DNA of 64,000 nucleotides from Microbacterium sp. B35-30 (GTDB lineage: Bacteria > Actinomycetota > Actinomycetes > Actinomycetales > Microbacteriaceae): the NCBI RefSeq assembly GCF_010634855.1, contig NZ_MWLQ01000001.1:1-64000 (forward strand). The letters are read 5' to 3'. Shown piece by piece: positions 1-9,189 of the stretch. Under the pieces are notes generated by a model, which saw nothing but the letters and a program-made list of their open reading frames with translations, made no database searches and was not told where the DNA came from. A program made the position numbers and the translations under genes. Numbering within the stretch: the first letter of the stretch is position 1; every line of letters starts with the position of its first letter.

Positions 1-114
1 ACATTCAGCGCAAGTGAACCGATTCAGCGGGCGCGGTGGCAGGGCGAACGCCGATCGGCAGGGGGTCCGGGACGCGTTGCGTGCGAGCGTCAGGCCGCGG
101 GCCCTCGAGGATCG

Positions 115-1737
115 TCACGGGCCGGATGTCCCGTCCTTGCGCGCGGCCGGCACGGGGATCTTCGACGGCAGCCCGGTCGACAGTAGGAGCCCGAGCAGCG
201 TCAGCGCGAAGACGAAGAACAGCGACTGGCGGAGCGACTCGACCTGCGTGTCGGCGTAGAGCCGGGCGACCTCCGACGCGGCGTCGGGGTCGGCACCGGC
301 ATCCGTCAAGAGATCCTCGGCCTGCTGCTCGGAGATGATGGGGGCGCCCTTCGACGCGCTCGCCACGACCTGTTCCCGCACGTCGTCGGGAAGCGTCGTG
401 CTCTGCTGCACCGCGGCGGTGAAGCCCGAGGTCAGCAGCAGGATGAAGACGGATCCGACGATCGCCGTGCCGAACGACGAGCCGAGGTTCTGGAACGTGC
501 CCTGCAGGCCGCCGACCTCGGACGTGTCGGACTGCTCCACCGCCGACATGTTGACGTTGCCGAGCTGCGAGGCGAGCAGCCCGAAGCCGGCGCCCACCAC
601 GAACATGCCGGTCGCGAAGAGCCAATCGGCGAGCTCGGGCCGCACGGCGACGAACACCAGGAGGAGGCCGACGCCGAGCGTGAGCTGGCCGATGCGGCCG
701 AGGTTGCGGGCCGAACGCACGGCCGCCAGCCGCGAGCCGACCACGGAGAAGAGGATGAGCCCGATCGACAGCGGCAGGATCTTCAGGCCCGTCTGCAGGG
801 CGTCGAAGCCGAGGATCGTCTGCAGGTACACCGGGATGACGAAGAAGAGAGCGGCGATCGCGAAGTACTGCGCCATGAACATCGTGAGGCCGCTGCGAAG
901 AGCCGGGATGCGGAGCAGGCTGACCTTGAGCAGGGGCACCCGCCCGGTGCGCTCGAGCTGCTGCTGACGCTTCACGAACAGCCAGAGCACGACGACCGAC
1001 AGCAGGATCATGTACGCGACCGGCGAGATGCCGAGTGGGGCGAACGGCTCGCCGTTGATCACTGGAGGGTTCAGGGGCTCGAACCAGCCCCACGTCTTGC
1101 TCTGCAGGATGCCGTACACGAGGAGCGCGAGACCCAGGGCCGACAGCACGACGCTCAGCAGGTCGATGCGCAGCGTGCGGTCGCCCGGCACGTCCTTGAT
1201 GCGCCCCGACACGATCAGCACGAGCGTCATCACGATCGCCTCGGCGACGAAGACGTAGCGCCACGACGAGTACGTGGTCACGAGTCCGCCGATGAGGGGT
1301 CCTGCCGCCGCGGCGCCGCCGGTGACGGCGCCGAGCACCGCGAACGCGACGACCCGCGCGCGGCCCTCGTAGTTGATCGCGGCGAGGGCGGCGATCGCTG
1401 GGATCACGAGCACTGCGCCGAGACCCTCGACGAGCGACCACCCGATCATCAGGACGGTGAGGTTGGGGCTCAGCGCGGTCGTCAACGAGCCGATGCCGTA
1501 GATGACGGAGCCGATCCGGAACGCGAGGCTGCGCCCCCAGCGGTCGCCGAGCTTGCCGCCGGTGAGCATGAACGCCGCCATCGTGAGCGCGTAGAAGGTG
1601 ATGGCCGCCTGCATGCCCGAGATGTCGGTGCCGAGGTCGGCGGCGACGGTCGAGATCGAGACGTTCATCACCGTGCTGTCGAGCACCATGATGAACTGCG
1701 AGACGCTCAACAGGATGAGTGCGAACCAGTTCCCCAT
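115..1737 (-). CDS. DHA2-family MFS drug efflux transporter
   Basis: This 540-residue integral membrane protein has the length and hydrophobic pattern of a 14-helix DHA2 (EmrB/QacA-type) proton-coupled exporter. Asp20 lies in the helix-1 motif LDSTVMNVSIST, motif A reads GGKLGDRWGR at about residues 60-69, and an antiporter motif C-like stretch rich in Gly and Pro (GPLIGGL) follows in helix 5. The substrate cannot be read from sequence. The ATG sits six bases after a TACTGT hexamer (complement of 1744-1749), so the transcript is probably leaderless. It is divergent from the glycosylase at 1812, and the two promoters share only 74 bases. No dedicated regulator is adjacent. Confidence 0.9.
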   Translation of the reverse strand: MGNWFALILLSVSQFIMVLDSTVMNVSISTVAADLGTDISGMQAAITFYALTMAAFMLTGGKLGDRWGRSLAFRIGSVIYGIGSLTTALSPNLTVLMIGWSLVEGLGAVLVIPAIAALAAINYEGRARVVAFAVLGAVTGGAAAAGPLIGGLVTTYSSWRYVFVAEAIVMTLVLIVSGRIKDVPGDRTLRIDLLSVVLSALGLALLVYGILQSKTWGWFEPLNPPVINGEPFAPLGISPVAYMILLSVVVLWLFVKRQQQLERTGRVPLLKVSLLRIPALRSGLTMFMAQYFAIAALFFVIPVYLQTILGFDALQTGLKILPLSIGLILFSVVGSRLAAVRSARNLGRIGQLTLGVGLLLVFVAVRPELADWLFATGMFVVGAGFGLLASQLGNVNMSAVEQSDTSEVGGLQGTFQNLGSSFGTAIVGSVFILLLTSGFTAAVQQSTTLPDDVREQVVASASKGAPIISEQQAEDLLTDAGADPDAASEVARLYADTQVESLRQSLFFVFALTLLGLLLSTGLPSKIPVPAARKDGTSGP

Positions 1738-1811
1738 GCGCGAACAGTATCGCTCGCAGCAACTGCCGCGAGACCGTCGGCGCGCCGACGCGCGGACGTA
1801 GACTCGGCGGC

Positions 1812-2501
1812 ATGGTGCGGGAGCTCTGGAAAGCGGCGACCCGCGCGGACCTGCAGCACCTTCCCGCCGACGTCGCGCCGCGCCTCCTCGGTGCCCGGCT
1901 CACGACCGTGGTCGAGGGCGAGACCGTGGTGTTGCGGCTCACCGAGGTCGAGGCGTACCACGGCCGCGGCACCGGCACGGTGCCCGATCCCGGCTCGCAC
2001 GCGCGCATGGGGCCGACGCCGCGCAACGCCACGATGTGGGGCGAACCGGGTCACCTGTACGTCTACCTCAGCCACGGCATCCACTCCTGCGTCAACGTCG
2101 TGTGCGGACCGGACGGCGTCGCCGGCGGTGTGCTGCTGCGGGCGGGTGAGGTGCTGGAGGGGGCGGATGCCGCGGCCCGCCGTCGGCCGGCGGCTCGCAC
2201 GCCGCGCGACCTGGCGCGCGGACCCGGCCGGTTGGGCGATGCCGTGGGACTGCGGCATCCCGTGCACGATGGCATCGACGCCATCACGGGAACCGCCCTT
2301 CACGGCGCTGTCGCCCGACTGGAGCTGCTCGCCGAGCCGCTGGCCGAGGTGGCGTCGGGCCCGCGCGTGGGCGTGGCGGGGGTCGCGGGCACCGCGGTGT
2401 TCCCGTGGCGCTACTGGATACCGGGTGAGTCGACGGTGTCGCCCTTCCGGTGGGGGCGCGGCGCGCGCGAGGCCGGCCCGGGCGTGATCAGCCCGTCGTG
2501 A
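1812..2501 (+). CDS. DNA-3-methyladenine glycosylase (AAG/MPG family)
   Basis: Predicted 229-residue monofunctional base-excision repair glycosylase that removes alkylated purines. The AAG-family core is visible: EVEAYHG carries the catalytic Glu, followed by GPTPRN and then LYVYLSHGIH and CVNVV, matching the TPRN and YVY/YGM..CMN blocks of the family. The ATG at 1812 is preferred over an upstream in-frame ATG because it begins exactly at the family start and lies seven bases after TAGACT (1799-1804), a leaderless arrangement. It is divergently arranged with the MFS exporter. Confidence 0.93.
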   Translation: MVRELWKAATRADLQHLPADVAPRLLGARLTTVVEGETVVLRLTEVEAYHGRGTGTVPDPGSHARMGPTPRNATMWGEPGHLYVYLSHGIHSCVNVVCGPDGVAGGVLLRAGEVLEGADAAARRRPAARTPRDLARGPGRLGDAVGLRHPVHDGIDAITGTALHGAVARLELLAEPLAEVASGPRVGVAGVAGTAVFPWRYWIPGESTVSPFRWGRGAREAGPGVISPS

Positions 2502-2515
2502 TCAGCCCGTCGTGA

Positions 2516-5500
2516 TCAACGCAGCGACGTGACGGCCGTGATGGCGGCGCGCAGCTGCTGCACCCGTCGCTCGTAGCGCGCCGCGATGAAGATCAGCACG
2601 GCGCCTCCGATGCCGAGCCACAGCCACCACGGCACGGCGACGTACGACGTCGAGATCAACGGCCAGAGCTGCGCGATCCCGTGCACGAGCAACACGGCCG
2701 AGCCGAGCACGAGAGGCGCCTGCAGCGCGAAGACCGCGCCGACCACCACCAGGCCGACGGCGACGACGCCGAGCGCCACGATGCGCCACAGCTCCGCCTC
2801 GCCGAAGAAGTCGTACAGCAGCGAGGGCAGCAGGAGCAGGGCGAGCCATGGGCCGAGTGCGGGCCAGGTGCGGGACTCCGGCCGGCACCGCAGCGTGCGA
2901 GCACCGTAGGCGATTCCGCCGAGCGCCGCGGGCACCGTCACGAGCTCCACCGGGTCGACACCGAAGGCGAAGAACGCCAGGGTGCCGAAGACGGCGCCGG
3001 TCAGGGCCGCGACGACGGCGGGCGCCGCTCCGAGCCGGCCGCGCCACACGGCGCCGACGTACGCCGCCGCGGTCAGGATCGTCATGGTGGTCGCGGTCCG
3101 CAGTTCATCGAGGCCGGTGCCGGTGCCGGCGGCGAGGAGGGCGGTCTCGGCCGCTCCGACGAGCACCACCGCCAGGGCGAGCCCGATGCCGACGGTGAGG
3201 TCGACGCGTCGCGACTTCGTGGCGCGCATCGCCGCCGTGACGACCGCCACCGCGATCGCGGCCGCCGCGACCACCCACAGATCGGCTTCGAATCCCGGGT
3301 CGCCCGCGACGGCGAGGAAGCGCACCCCGCATCCGATGGCCACGACCACGAGCCCGCCGACGGCGAGCACCGCGCCGAGGGCCGCCCACCGCCGGAGCCC
3401 CAGGGCGGCCGCGCCCGCGACGGCGGCCGCGCCGGCGATCGCGACGGTCACTGCGACGACCCCTGCGTCGTCTCCGGCGCGCAGCAGCGTCGTCGTGGCG
3501 AGCAGGGCGACCCCCGCGGCCGCCAGCCAGGCCGCCACCCGCGCCTCCGCGAAGGTGACCGCGGTGGCGGTGAGACTCATCGCCACCGCGACGGCGCCGA
3601 CGGCCGCCGTGGCGGCTGCCGCGTCGCCGAATGCGAACCAGGGGTCGAAGAGCACGCGCACGCCCATCGCCAGCGCCGCCGCGGCGAGGATCAGCGCCGA
3701 CGGCACCCGCACGCGCCACGCGTCCGGGATCGGCGTCAGCGAGATCGCGACCGCGGCGATCAGCCCGATGCCGATGAGCAGCCAGACCCGGGCGGGCTCC
3801 GCCGGAGCGAGGAGGCTCGGCACGGTGGCGAGCGCCAGCGCCGCCGACCACACGTACTGCTCGCCCGCCGGCCACGTCGTCCCGGTACGGCGGCGACGAC
3901 GCACCGCCAGGACGGCTCCGAGCCCGCACGCGGCGGCGATCGGCAGAGTCGCGAACTCGATCTCCCGGGTCCCTCCGGCCAGCACCGACACGCCTGCGAC
4001 GGCGATGGCGCCGGCCAGCGCCGTCCATCTGGTCGCCCGGGCGAACGGTGCCCGCCCGAGGGCGGCCGAGGCGAGGTGCGCCGCGAGGAGCACGGCGAGG
4101 GCGCCGGCGACGACGGCGCCATGGCCGACGAAGCCCAGCACCACGAGGGCCCCCGCACCGAGCGCGGCCGGCGGCGCCGCGACGGCGTAGCCGCGCGACG
4201 ACAGCCGCTCCGGCCGTGCCCCGGCGAAGCCCACGCCCGAGGCGTACCCGACGGCGACGGGAAGCGCGAGCCAGGCCGTCTGCCACGGCCAGGCGTCCGT
4301 CGACCAATCGACCGCGCGATCGACGGCGGCGAGGGTGAGGGCGAGCAGGGCGACCGTCGACCCGACGACCGACGGGGGACGGATGCCGCGCACCGGAGGC
4401 AGCGCGAGCAGCACGCACACCAGGGCGGCGACGAGAGCGACGACGGTGCCGAAGAGCGGCTCTTCCGCCGCGGCCGCCACCCCGAAGACGCTCGCGGCCC
4501 CCCATGCCGTGAGGGCCGGCCAGACGAGGCCGACGGTCAGCGCGGCGCCGAGGGCGATGCTCGCCTCGGCGCGACGGCGGAGCCGAACGAGTACAGCGGC
4601 GAACCCCGCCAGCACGACCGTCACGGGAGCGGCGTAGGCCTCGAGCGCGAAGTCGGCGTCCGGCGTGCCGGCACCGAGCAGCGCCCACCACGCCGCGCAC
4701 GCGGCGACGGCCGCCGGCCAGGCGAGCAGGCGGCGCGGGGCCGTCATGACGGGCAGGCCGGCGCGCCGTGTGGCGAAGCGGTCGTCGGCCGCATCGACGG
4801 CGGGCGGCGCGGCCCAGCCGCGGGTGACGGATGCCGCGCCGCACGCGAGCGCGACCAGTGCGAGCAGTGCCCACACGAGGTCGGGGGCGATGCCCCAGAC
4901 GATGCACAGCCCGGTCAGCAGCGCGCCGAGATCGGCGGCGGTGCGCGCGCGGAGCGGGGCGAGCGGCCGGGCGGCGGGCGTGCCCTGGACGGCGATGCCC
5001 AGGTCAGTGCTGCCCAGGGCGGTGGTGCCCAGGGCGGTGGTGCCCTGGTCGGTGGTGGCCTGGTCGGTGGTGGCCTGGTCGGTGGTGCGGGACGGAGCCG
5101 TTGCCGGACGCGAGGCGTCGGGGCCGGCGGGTGTGCCTTCTTTCGCGCGCGCCGAGGTGACCGCGATCGCGGCGGTCGCGAGGGTGACGAGGACCGGCCC
5201 TGCGGCGAGGACCAGCGTCGCCCACCCCTCGTCGCTCGCGCCGGCCATGTCGAGCGCCGAATGGCCGAGCGCCGCGATCGCCGGGGCGGCGAGCAGTGCG
5301 GCGGCGGGTACGGCGTGCCCGCGCAGCCGCGTGCGACCCATCGCGATCAGCGCGAGGAGCGCGAGGAGCGCGACCCCTCGCACCAGCCCGGCGAAGGGCT
5401 CGCCGATCACGGCGACGGTCGCCGCGGTGGCGGCATCCGTGGCCACGTCGTCGGCCGCCGCGACCAGCGTCCAGACCAGCGTCAGCGTCGTCAGCGCATA

Positions 5501-7837
5501 GCCCGAGACGGCGAGGCCGATGCGGCTGGCCGTGTCGATGCGCAGGAAGGCCGCGGCCACGAGCGTCGCCAGTGCGACCCACTGCAGCAGGGCGAGGCTG
5601 ACGGCAGGCCCCGAGCCGGTGAGCCCGGTCGCGGCGCCGAGTGCGGCCGGGGCGATGATCGCCGCCACCACTGCGACCGCCACCGGCGCCAGCGCGAGCA
5701 CGACGGCGAGCGGCCCGACGGCGCGCCGCACCGTGCGCAGCAGCACCGGGTAGCCGGCCGCCGCCGCGACTCCGATGAGCCAGAGCCACGGGGTCGCGGT
5801 GCCGGCGGCGAAGGCGATGACCACGGCGATCGCGCCCGACATGCTCGCACCCTCGAGCGACGCGGCCCGAGGGAGTCGCCCGAGAGGTACCCGGGCGCCG
5901 GTCTGCGCGTCATCGGCCGAAGCGGCCGGCTCGGCACCGACGCCGGGCGCGGCACGGCGGATCTCCCGCGCGACGTGCGTCGACGCGCGGGCGGCGCCGA
6001 CGAGAGCGGCCACCGCGATGAGGAGCGCGGTGCCGACGAGCACGGCGGGGATGGCGGTGCGTGCCGCGGCCGCCAGGAGCAGCAGGGTGACGACCACGGC
6101 GCGCAGATCGCTCAGCAGAGGCCGGCGCAGCGTGGGGGCAGCGAACAGCAGCCCGGCCATCGCGACGGCCGCCGCCACCCCGATCAGGGCCGCCTCGGGA
6201 GCCGAGGGCGGCAGGGTGAAGGCATCCGTGTGCCAGCTGCTCCACCCCGATGCGATCGCCGACTCCGCCTGCAGCACCCAGAGGATGAGGGTGCCCGCGA
6301 TCGACAGGCCCCCGATCCCCGCGGCGGTGAGAGTGGCGGGCACGAGCGCGCTCGAGGCGCGAAGCGTGCGTGCGAGATCCAGCCCGACGGCGACCGCGAC
6401 CGCCAGCACCGGGCCGACGAACACCGTGAACACGGGCTCATCCAGGCGCAGCGCGAGAAACCAGCCCGCGAGGCCGACGACCGCGGCAGCGACGCTCGAG
6501 GCCACGCCGGCGATGACGCCGGCGCCGGGAAGGGGCTCGACGCCGGGGCGGGGCTGCGCGGCCCATGCGTGCGCCGCGCCCAGCACCGCCACGAGCGCGG
6601 CGCACCACACCACCACGGGTGCCGCGTCGCCCGTCGCAACTGCGGCGGTCACGGCGGCGCCGATCAGCGAGCCGACTCCCGCCAGCGCGAGGACGAGGCG
6701 CTCCGGCACACTCGCCGCTCCGCTCCTCGCCGCCGACCACGGCGCCGGCAGCGCGTGCGCGAGGCCTCCGGCGGCAGCGCCCAGGAAGCCCGCGGTCACG
6801 GCCTCGGCGGTCGGCAGGTCGATCAGGCCTCCGACGAGGAAGGCGGCACCCGCCGGCAGTGCGAGGGAGGCGGCCAGGTCGGGACCCCGCAGCCCCGAGA
6901 TCCGCGACCACAGCCGGCACAGCACCGCGACGACGAGCGCCGAGATCCCCGCGTACACCGCGGGGTCGGTGGAGCCCGCGCCGAACAGGTCGTTCGCCCG
7001 CACCGCCCACGCGTCCAGCGCGAGCAGCCCCACCCCGAGCACGCCGATCGCCTCGGCTGTCGCGTCGAGGTCGCGCCGTCGCAGCCACGACGCCAGCACC
7101 ACGGTCGCCAGGGTGATGCCGCCGATGATGAGCGCCCGCGCCTCGATCCCCGCGACGAACCACGCCAGCAGCAGGAAGAACACCGCGGCGATGCCGACGA
7201 GCGAGACGCCGACGATCAGCAGCAGCACCGGCACCGTGAGGCGGCGGCGGGGTGCGGCGGACGTCACAGCGGAGGGTGTGACCGGGTCTGCTCCGCTCGG
7301 CACCGTCGCCGGCGTGGACTCCGGCGCGGCGGGTCCGTGCGCCGGGATGCGGGGGCGGGCGACCGCGTCGGCGTCGGCGACCGTGCCGGCGTCGCCGTCG
7401 GCGTCGGCCACCGTCGCCGCCGCGACGAACGTGGACGCAGTGACGGGCTGATCGACCGTCGCCGGAGCGACGATGCCGGGGGTCACGTGGGAGCCGACGG
7501 CCACGCCGGCCACCTCGGCTGCCGTGGTCGCTGAGGTGACGGTGAGCGGCAAGGGCGCGGCATCCGTCACCACCGCCTCACCCGTCGCGATCGGCGCGTT
7601 CGCAGTGGACGAGAGACGGATGTCGTCGATCAGGCGCTGCCGCGCCAGCTCGACCGACAGGATCTCGCGGCCGAGCTCGAGCACGCGCACCGCACGCGGG
7701 TCGGTCAGCTCGAATCCGCACGAGCCGCAGGCGCGCGCCGAGATGACGGCGAAGCACGACGGGCAGCGATGCGCGTCGGCGAGGTCGAACGGGGACGCCG
7801 GCCACAGCCGGGCCTCCTCGTGCGAATCGATGTCCAT
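2516..7837 (-). CDS. Giant multi-spanning membrane protein, SCO7613 C-terminal-domain-like, with N-terminal zinc ribbon
   Basis: Predicted 1773-residue protein. Residues 1-60 carry a zinc-ribbon pattern, Cys25-x2-Cys28 and Cys37-x2-Cys40, followed by an acidic/Ala-Pro-Thr-rich segment to about residue 190. The rest is almost entirely hydrophobic Ala/Val/Leu helices, dozens of potential spans, interrupted once by a soluble Thr-rich linker made of 15-bp DNA repeats (4998-5087). It resembles the large actinobacterial proteins annotated as SCO7613 C-terminal-domain membrane proteins, whose function is unknown. The start at 7837 is chosen because GGGGGGAGAG precedes ATG with good spacing; two upstream in-frame ATGs (7864, 7912) lack a ribosome site. 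The extreme alanine richness produces long antisense open frames that are not genes. It converges with the glycosylase gene and has no operon partner. Confidence 0.8.
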   Translation of the reverse strand: MDIDSHEEARLWPASPFDLADAHRCPSCFAVISARACGSCGFELTDPRAVRVLELGREILSVELARQRLIDDIRLSSTANAPIATGEAVVTDAAPLPLTVTSATTAAEVAGVAVGSHVTPGIVAPATVDQPVTASTFVAAATVADADGDAGTVADADAVARPRIPAHGPAAPESTPATVPSGADPVTPSAVTSAAPRRRLTVPVLLLIVGVSLVGIAAVFFLLLAWFVAGIEARALIIGGITLATVVLASWLRRRDLDATAEAIGVLGVGLLALDAWAVRANDLFGAGSTDPAVYAGISALVVAVLCRLWSRISGLRGPDLAASLALPAGAAFLVGGLIDLPTAEAVTAGFLGAAAGGLAHALPAPWSAARSGAASVPERLVLALAGVGSLIGAAVTAAVATGDAAPVVVWCAALVAVLGAAHAWAAQPRPGVEPLPGAGVIAGVASSVAAAVVGLAGWFLALRLDEPVFTVFVGPVLAVAVAVGLDLARTLRASSALVPATLTAAGIGGLSIAGTLILWVLQAESAIASGWSSWHTDAFTLPPSAPEAALIGVAAAVAMAGLLFAAPTLRRPLLSDLRAVVVTLLLLAAAARTAIPAVLVGTALLIAVAALVGAARASTHVAREIRRAAPGVGAEPAASADDAQTGARVPLGRLPRAASLEGASMSGAIAVVIAFAAGTATPWLWLIGVAAAAGYPVLLRTVRRAVGPLAVVLALAPVAVAVVAAIIAPAALGAATGLTGSGPAVSLALLQWVALATLVAAAFLRIDTASRIGLAVSGYALTTLTLVWTLVAAADDVATDAATAATVAVIGEPFAGLVRGVALLALLALIAMGRTRLRGHAVPAAALLAAPAIAALGHSALDMAGASDEGWATLVLAAGPVLVTLATAAIAVTSARAKEGTPAGPDASRPATAPSRTTDQATTDQATTDQGTTALGTTALGSTDLGIAVQGTPAARPLAPLRARTAADLGALLTGLCIVWGIAPDLVWALLALVALACGAASVTRGWAAPPAVDAADDRFATRRAGLPVMTAPRRLLAWPAAVAACAAWWALLGAGTPDADFALEAYAAPVTVVLAGFAAVLVRLRRRAEASIALGAALTVGLVWPALTAWGAASVFGVAAAAEEPLFGTVVALVAALVCVLLALPPVRGIRPPSVVGSTVALLALTLAAVDRAVDWSTDAWPWQTAWLALPVAVGYASGVGFAGARPERLSSRGYAVAAPPAALGAGALVVLGFVGHGAVVAGALAVLLAAHLASAALGRAPFARATRWTALAGAIAVAGVSVLAGGTREIEFATLPIAAACGLGAVLAVRRRRRTGTTWPAGEQYVWSAALALATVPSLLAPAEPARVWLLIGIGLIAAVAISLTPIPDAWRVRVPSALILAAAALAMGVRVLFDPWFAFGDAAAATAAVGAVAVAMSLTATAVTFAEARVAAWLAAAGVALLATTTLLRAGDDAGVVAVTVAIAGAAAVAGAAALGLRRWAALGAVLAVGGLVVVAIGCGVRFLAVAGDPGFEADLWVVAAAAIAVAVVTAAMRATKSRRVDLTVGIGLALAVVLVGAAETALLAAGTGTGLDELRTATTMTILTAAAYVGAVWRGRLGAAPAVVAALTGAVFGTLAFFAFGVDPVELVTVPAALGGIAYGARTLRCRPESRTWPALGPWLALLLLPSLLYDFFGEAELWRIVALGVVAVGLVVVGAVFALQAPLVLGSAVLLVHGIAQLWPLISTSYVAVPWWLWLGIGGAVLIFIAARYERRVQQLRAAITAVTSLR
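4998..5087. repeat. Six 15-bp tandem repeats inside the giant membrane protein gene
   Basis: Six units of 15 bp with a ccctggtcggtggtg-type consensus run in frame, and the last two units are identical. In the coding (minus) direction they give a Thr-rich pentapeptide repeat (TTDQA/TTALG type) in a soluble loop. The length is a multiple of three, so unit gain or loss would keep the frame. Confidence 0.9.
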
Positions 7838-8210
7838 CGCCTCTCCCCCCGATTTGACGAACATGTTCCACCGGGACCGCCGGCCGCCGCGAGAAGTTGT
7901 AGACAACCGCAATGGTCGGCACCTGGCGGACGGCCGCCGTTGGCCGTCCTGTCAGGAAGGATTCCCGCGCCGGAATATGGGGGGAGCATCGCGCCGGCGG
8001 TGTCCGTTGGACACATTGTGGGCCGTTCCGTCCCGCGTCAAGGCCGACACGCCGTCCGTGCTAGACTGACTCTTCGTCTGCGCGCACTCCAGCACGCAGT
8101 TCGCATCCCACTTTCAGATCGAGGCCTTCATCGGCCGGATCGAACGCGGGATGCAGACAAGGGATCTTGGGTGGGGCCGTCCGGCTCCACGGTACTAAGG
8201 AGACATCACT
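7838..8210. other. Intergenic region upstream of rpmB and of the giant membrane protein gene
   Basis: No convincing gene is seen in these 373 bases. The region holds an 8-bp-stem hairpin (7928-7935 with 7942-7949, GGACGGCC/GGCCGTCC), a short inverted repeat GTGTCC-gtt-GGACAC (8000-8014), the rpmB extended -10 box, and a leader of roughly 140 bases before rpmB. No Zur-type or other familiar metal box was seen. Confidence 0.6.
8060..8068 (+). promoter_or_regulatory. Probable extended -10 promoter of the rpmB operon
   Basis: TGC-TAGACT fits an extended -10 element (TGn then TAnnnT). No good -35 hexamer lies 16-18 bases upstream. If this is used, the mRNA leader before rpmB is about 135-140 bases, unusual in a window with many leaderless genes, and leaves room for translational control. 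Confidence 0.5.
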
Positions 8211-8447
8211 ATGGCAGCAGTGTGCCAGGTGACTGGAGCAGTTCCCGGCTTCGGTCACAACATCTCGCACTCGCACCGCCGGACGAAGCGCCGCTTCGAC
8301 CCGAACGTGCAGAAGAAGACCTACTTCGTTCCGTCGCTGGGTCGCAACATCAAGCTCAACGTGTCGGCCAAGGGCATCAAGGTCATCGACGCCCGCGGCA
8401 TCGAGTCGGTCGTCCGTGACCTCCAGGCGAAGGGTGTGAAGCTCTGA
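8211..8447 (+). CDS. rpmB: 50S ribosomal protein L28
   Basis: 78-residue L28 of the large ribosomal subunit. It opens with MAAVCQVTG where zinc-binding L28 has a CxxC pair; only one Cys remains, so this is the zinc-independent (C-) form. The basic stretch [12 protein letters not shown] and the C-terminal [10 protein letters not shown] segment are typical. It is the first gene of a tight operon: its TGA overlaps the rpmG ATG by one base, and a purine-rich AAGGAG site precedes its own ATG. Confidence 0.98.
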   Translation: MAAVCQVTGAVPGFGHNISHSHRRTKRRFDPNVQKKTYFVPSLGRNIKLNVSAKGIKVIDARGIESVVRDLQAKGVKL

Positions 8448-8617
8448 TGGCCAAGAAGGCACAGGACGTCCGTCCGATCATCAAGCTGCGTTCGACCGCC
8501 GGCACGGGTTACACCTACGTCACGCGCAAGAACCGCCGCAACAACCCCGACCGCATCGTGCTGAAGAAGTACGACCCGGTCATCCGCAAGCACGTCGAAT
8601 TCCGAGAGGAGCGTTGA
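8447..8617 (+). CDS. rpmG: 50S ribosomal protein L33
   Basis: 56-residue L33. No cysteine is present, so this is the zinc-free form; the segment [17 protein letters not shown] is diagnostic. It is translationally coupled to rpmB (TGATG overlap) and is followed three bases after its stop by rpsN. The three genes form the rpmB-rpmG-rpsN block common in actinobacteria. Confidence 0.97.
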   Translation: MAKKAQDVRPIIKLRSTAGTGYTYVTRKNRRNNPDRIVLKKYDPVIRKHVEFREER

Positions 8618-8620
8618 TCC

Positions 8621-8926
8621 ATGGCTAAGAAGAGCAAGATCGCGCGCAACGAGCAGCGCAAGGCGGTCGTCGACCGCTACGCCGCCAAGCGCGCCGAGCT
8701 GAAGAAGGCGCTCGTCTCGCCGACGTCGACCGACGAGGAGCGCGAAGCCGCTCGCGTGGGTCTGCAGAAGCTGCCCCGCAACGCCTCGCCGGTGCGCGTG
8801 CGTTCGCGCGACGTCATCGACGGCCGCCCCCGCGGTGTCCTCACGAAGTTCGGCATCTCGCGTGTCCGCTTCCGTGACATGGCGCACCGTGGCGAGCTGC
8901 CCGGCGTGACCAAGTCCAGCTGGTAA
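8621..8926 (+). CDS. rpsN: 30S ribosomal protein S14, long zinc-free form
   Basis: 101-residue S14, the length of the non-zinc type (the zinc type is about 61 residues with two CxxC pairs, absent here). It contains [14 protein letters not shown] and [19 protein letters not shown], conserved S14 elements. It is the last gene of the operon and is followed by a strong hairpin terminator at 8940-8973. All three proteins of this operon are the cysteine-poor versions, consistent with a metal-independent set. Confidence 0.98.
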   Translation: MAKKSKIARNEQRKAVVDRYAAKRAELKKALVSPTSTDEEREAARVGLQKLPRNASPVRVRSRDVIDGRPRGVLTKFGISRVRFRDMAHRGELPGVTKSSW

Positions 8927-8939
8927 GCACCCGCTTGCA

Positions 8940-8973
8940 GAAGGCCCGCAGTTCCTCGGAGCTGCGGGCCTTC
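8940..8973 (+). terminator. Hairpin terminator after rpsN
   Basis: Perfect 12-bp inverted repeat, GAAGGCCCGCAG (8940-8951) with CTGCGGGCCTTC (8962-8973) and a 10-base loop, starting 14 bases after the rpsN stop. No long T run follows, as is usual in high-GC actinobacteria. Confidence 0.85.
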
Positions 8974-9014
8974 TCACATCTCCGAGGCGGCCGCGCGCGC
9001 CGCTCCGCACCGAT

Positions 9015-9073
9015 CCAGGGGATTCGCGCCGAGAACGAGGACGTCGCTCCCGGTCTCGCCGCGAATCCCCTGG
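9015..9073. repeat. Long palindromic element in the rpsN-esterase gap
   Basis: CCAGGGGATTCGCG (9015-9028) pairs perfectly with its reverse complement at 9060-9073. After one mismatch the stem continues as CGAGA (9030-9034) with TCTCG (9054-9058). The element lies clear of the rpsN terminator and is too far from the next start (9190) for a simple operator; it may be a dispersed palindromic repeat unit or a second terminator. Confidence 0.7.
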
Positions 9074-9189
9074 CTCGAGCCCAAGACGCGTGATGCGGGA
9101 CGGCTGGAGGCACCATTCGGCCGGCGTCAAGCCCGGGCGCGCATTGGCGACGCCGTCTTAAGCTCTGATCATCGACACGGGGAGGGCCG

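Noticed and set aside
1..114. Gene upstream of the MFS transporter
   Set aside because: Only 114 bases are visible beyond the MFS stop and the overlapping short frames have no recognisable product.
2681..7534. Very long open frame antisense to the giant membrane protein
   Set aside because: It is the shadow of a GC-rich, Ala-rich gene: composition is Arg/Gly/Gln/Asp with low complexity, no domain match and no ribosome site. The minus-strand frame has zinc-ribbon and membrane-helix logic.
7928..7949. Terminator in the rpmB upstream region
   Set aside because: An 8-bp hairpin is present, but it lies at no gene's 3' end (7.8-8.2 kb lies upstream of both flanking genes), so a terminator call is unsupported.
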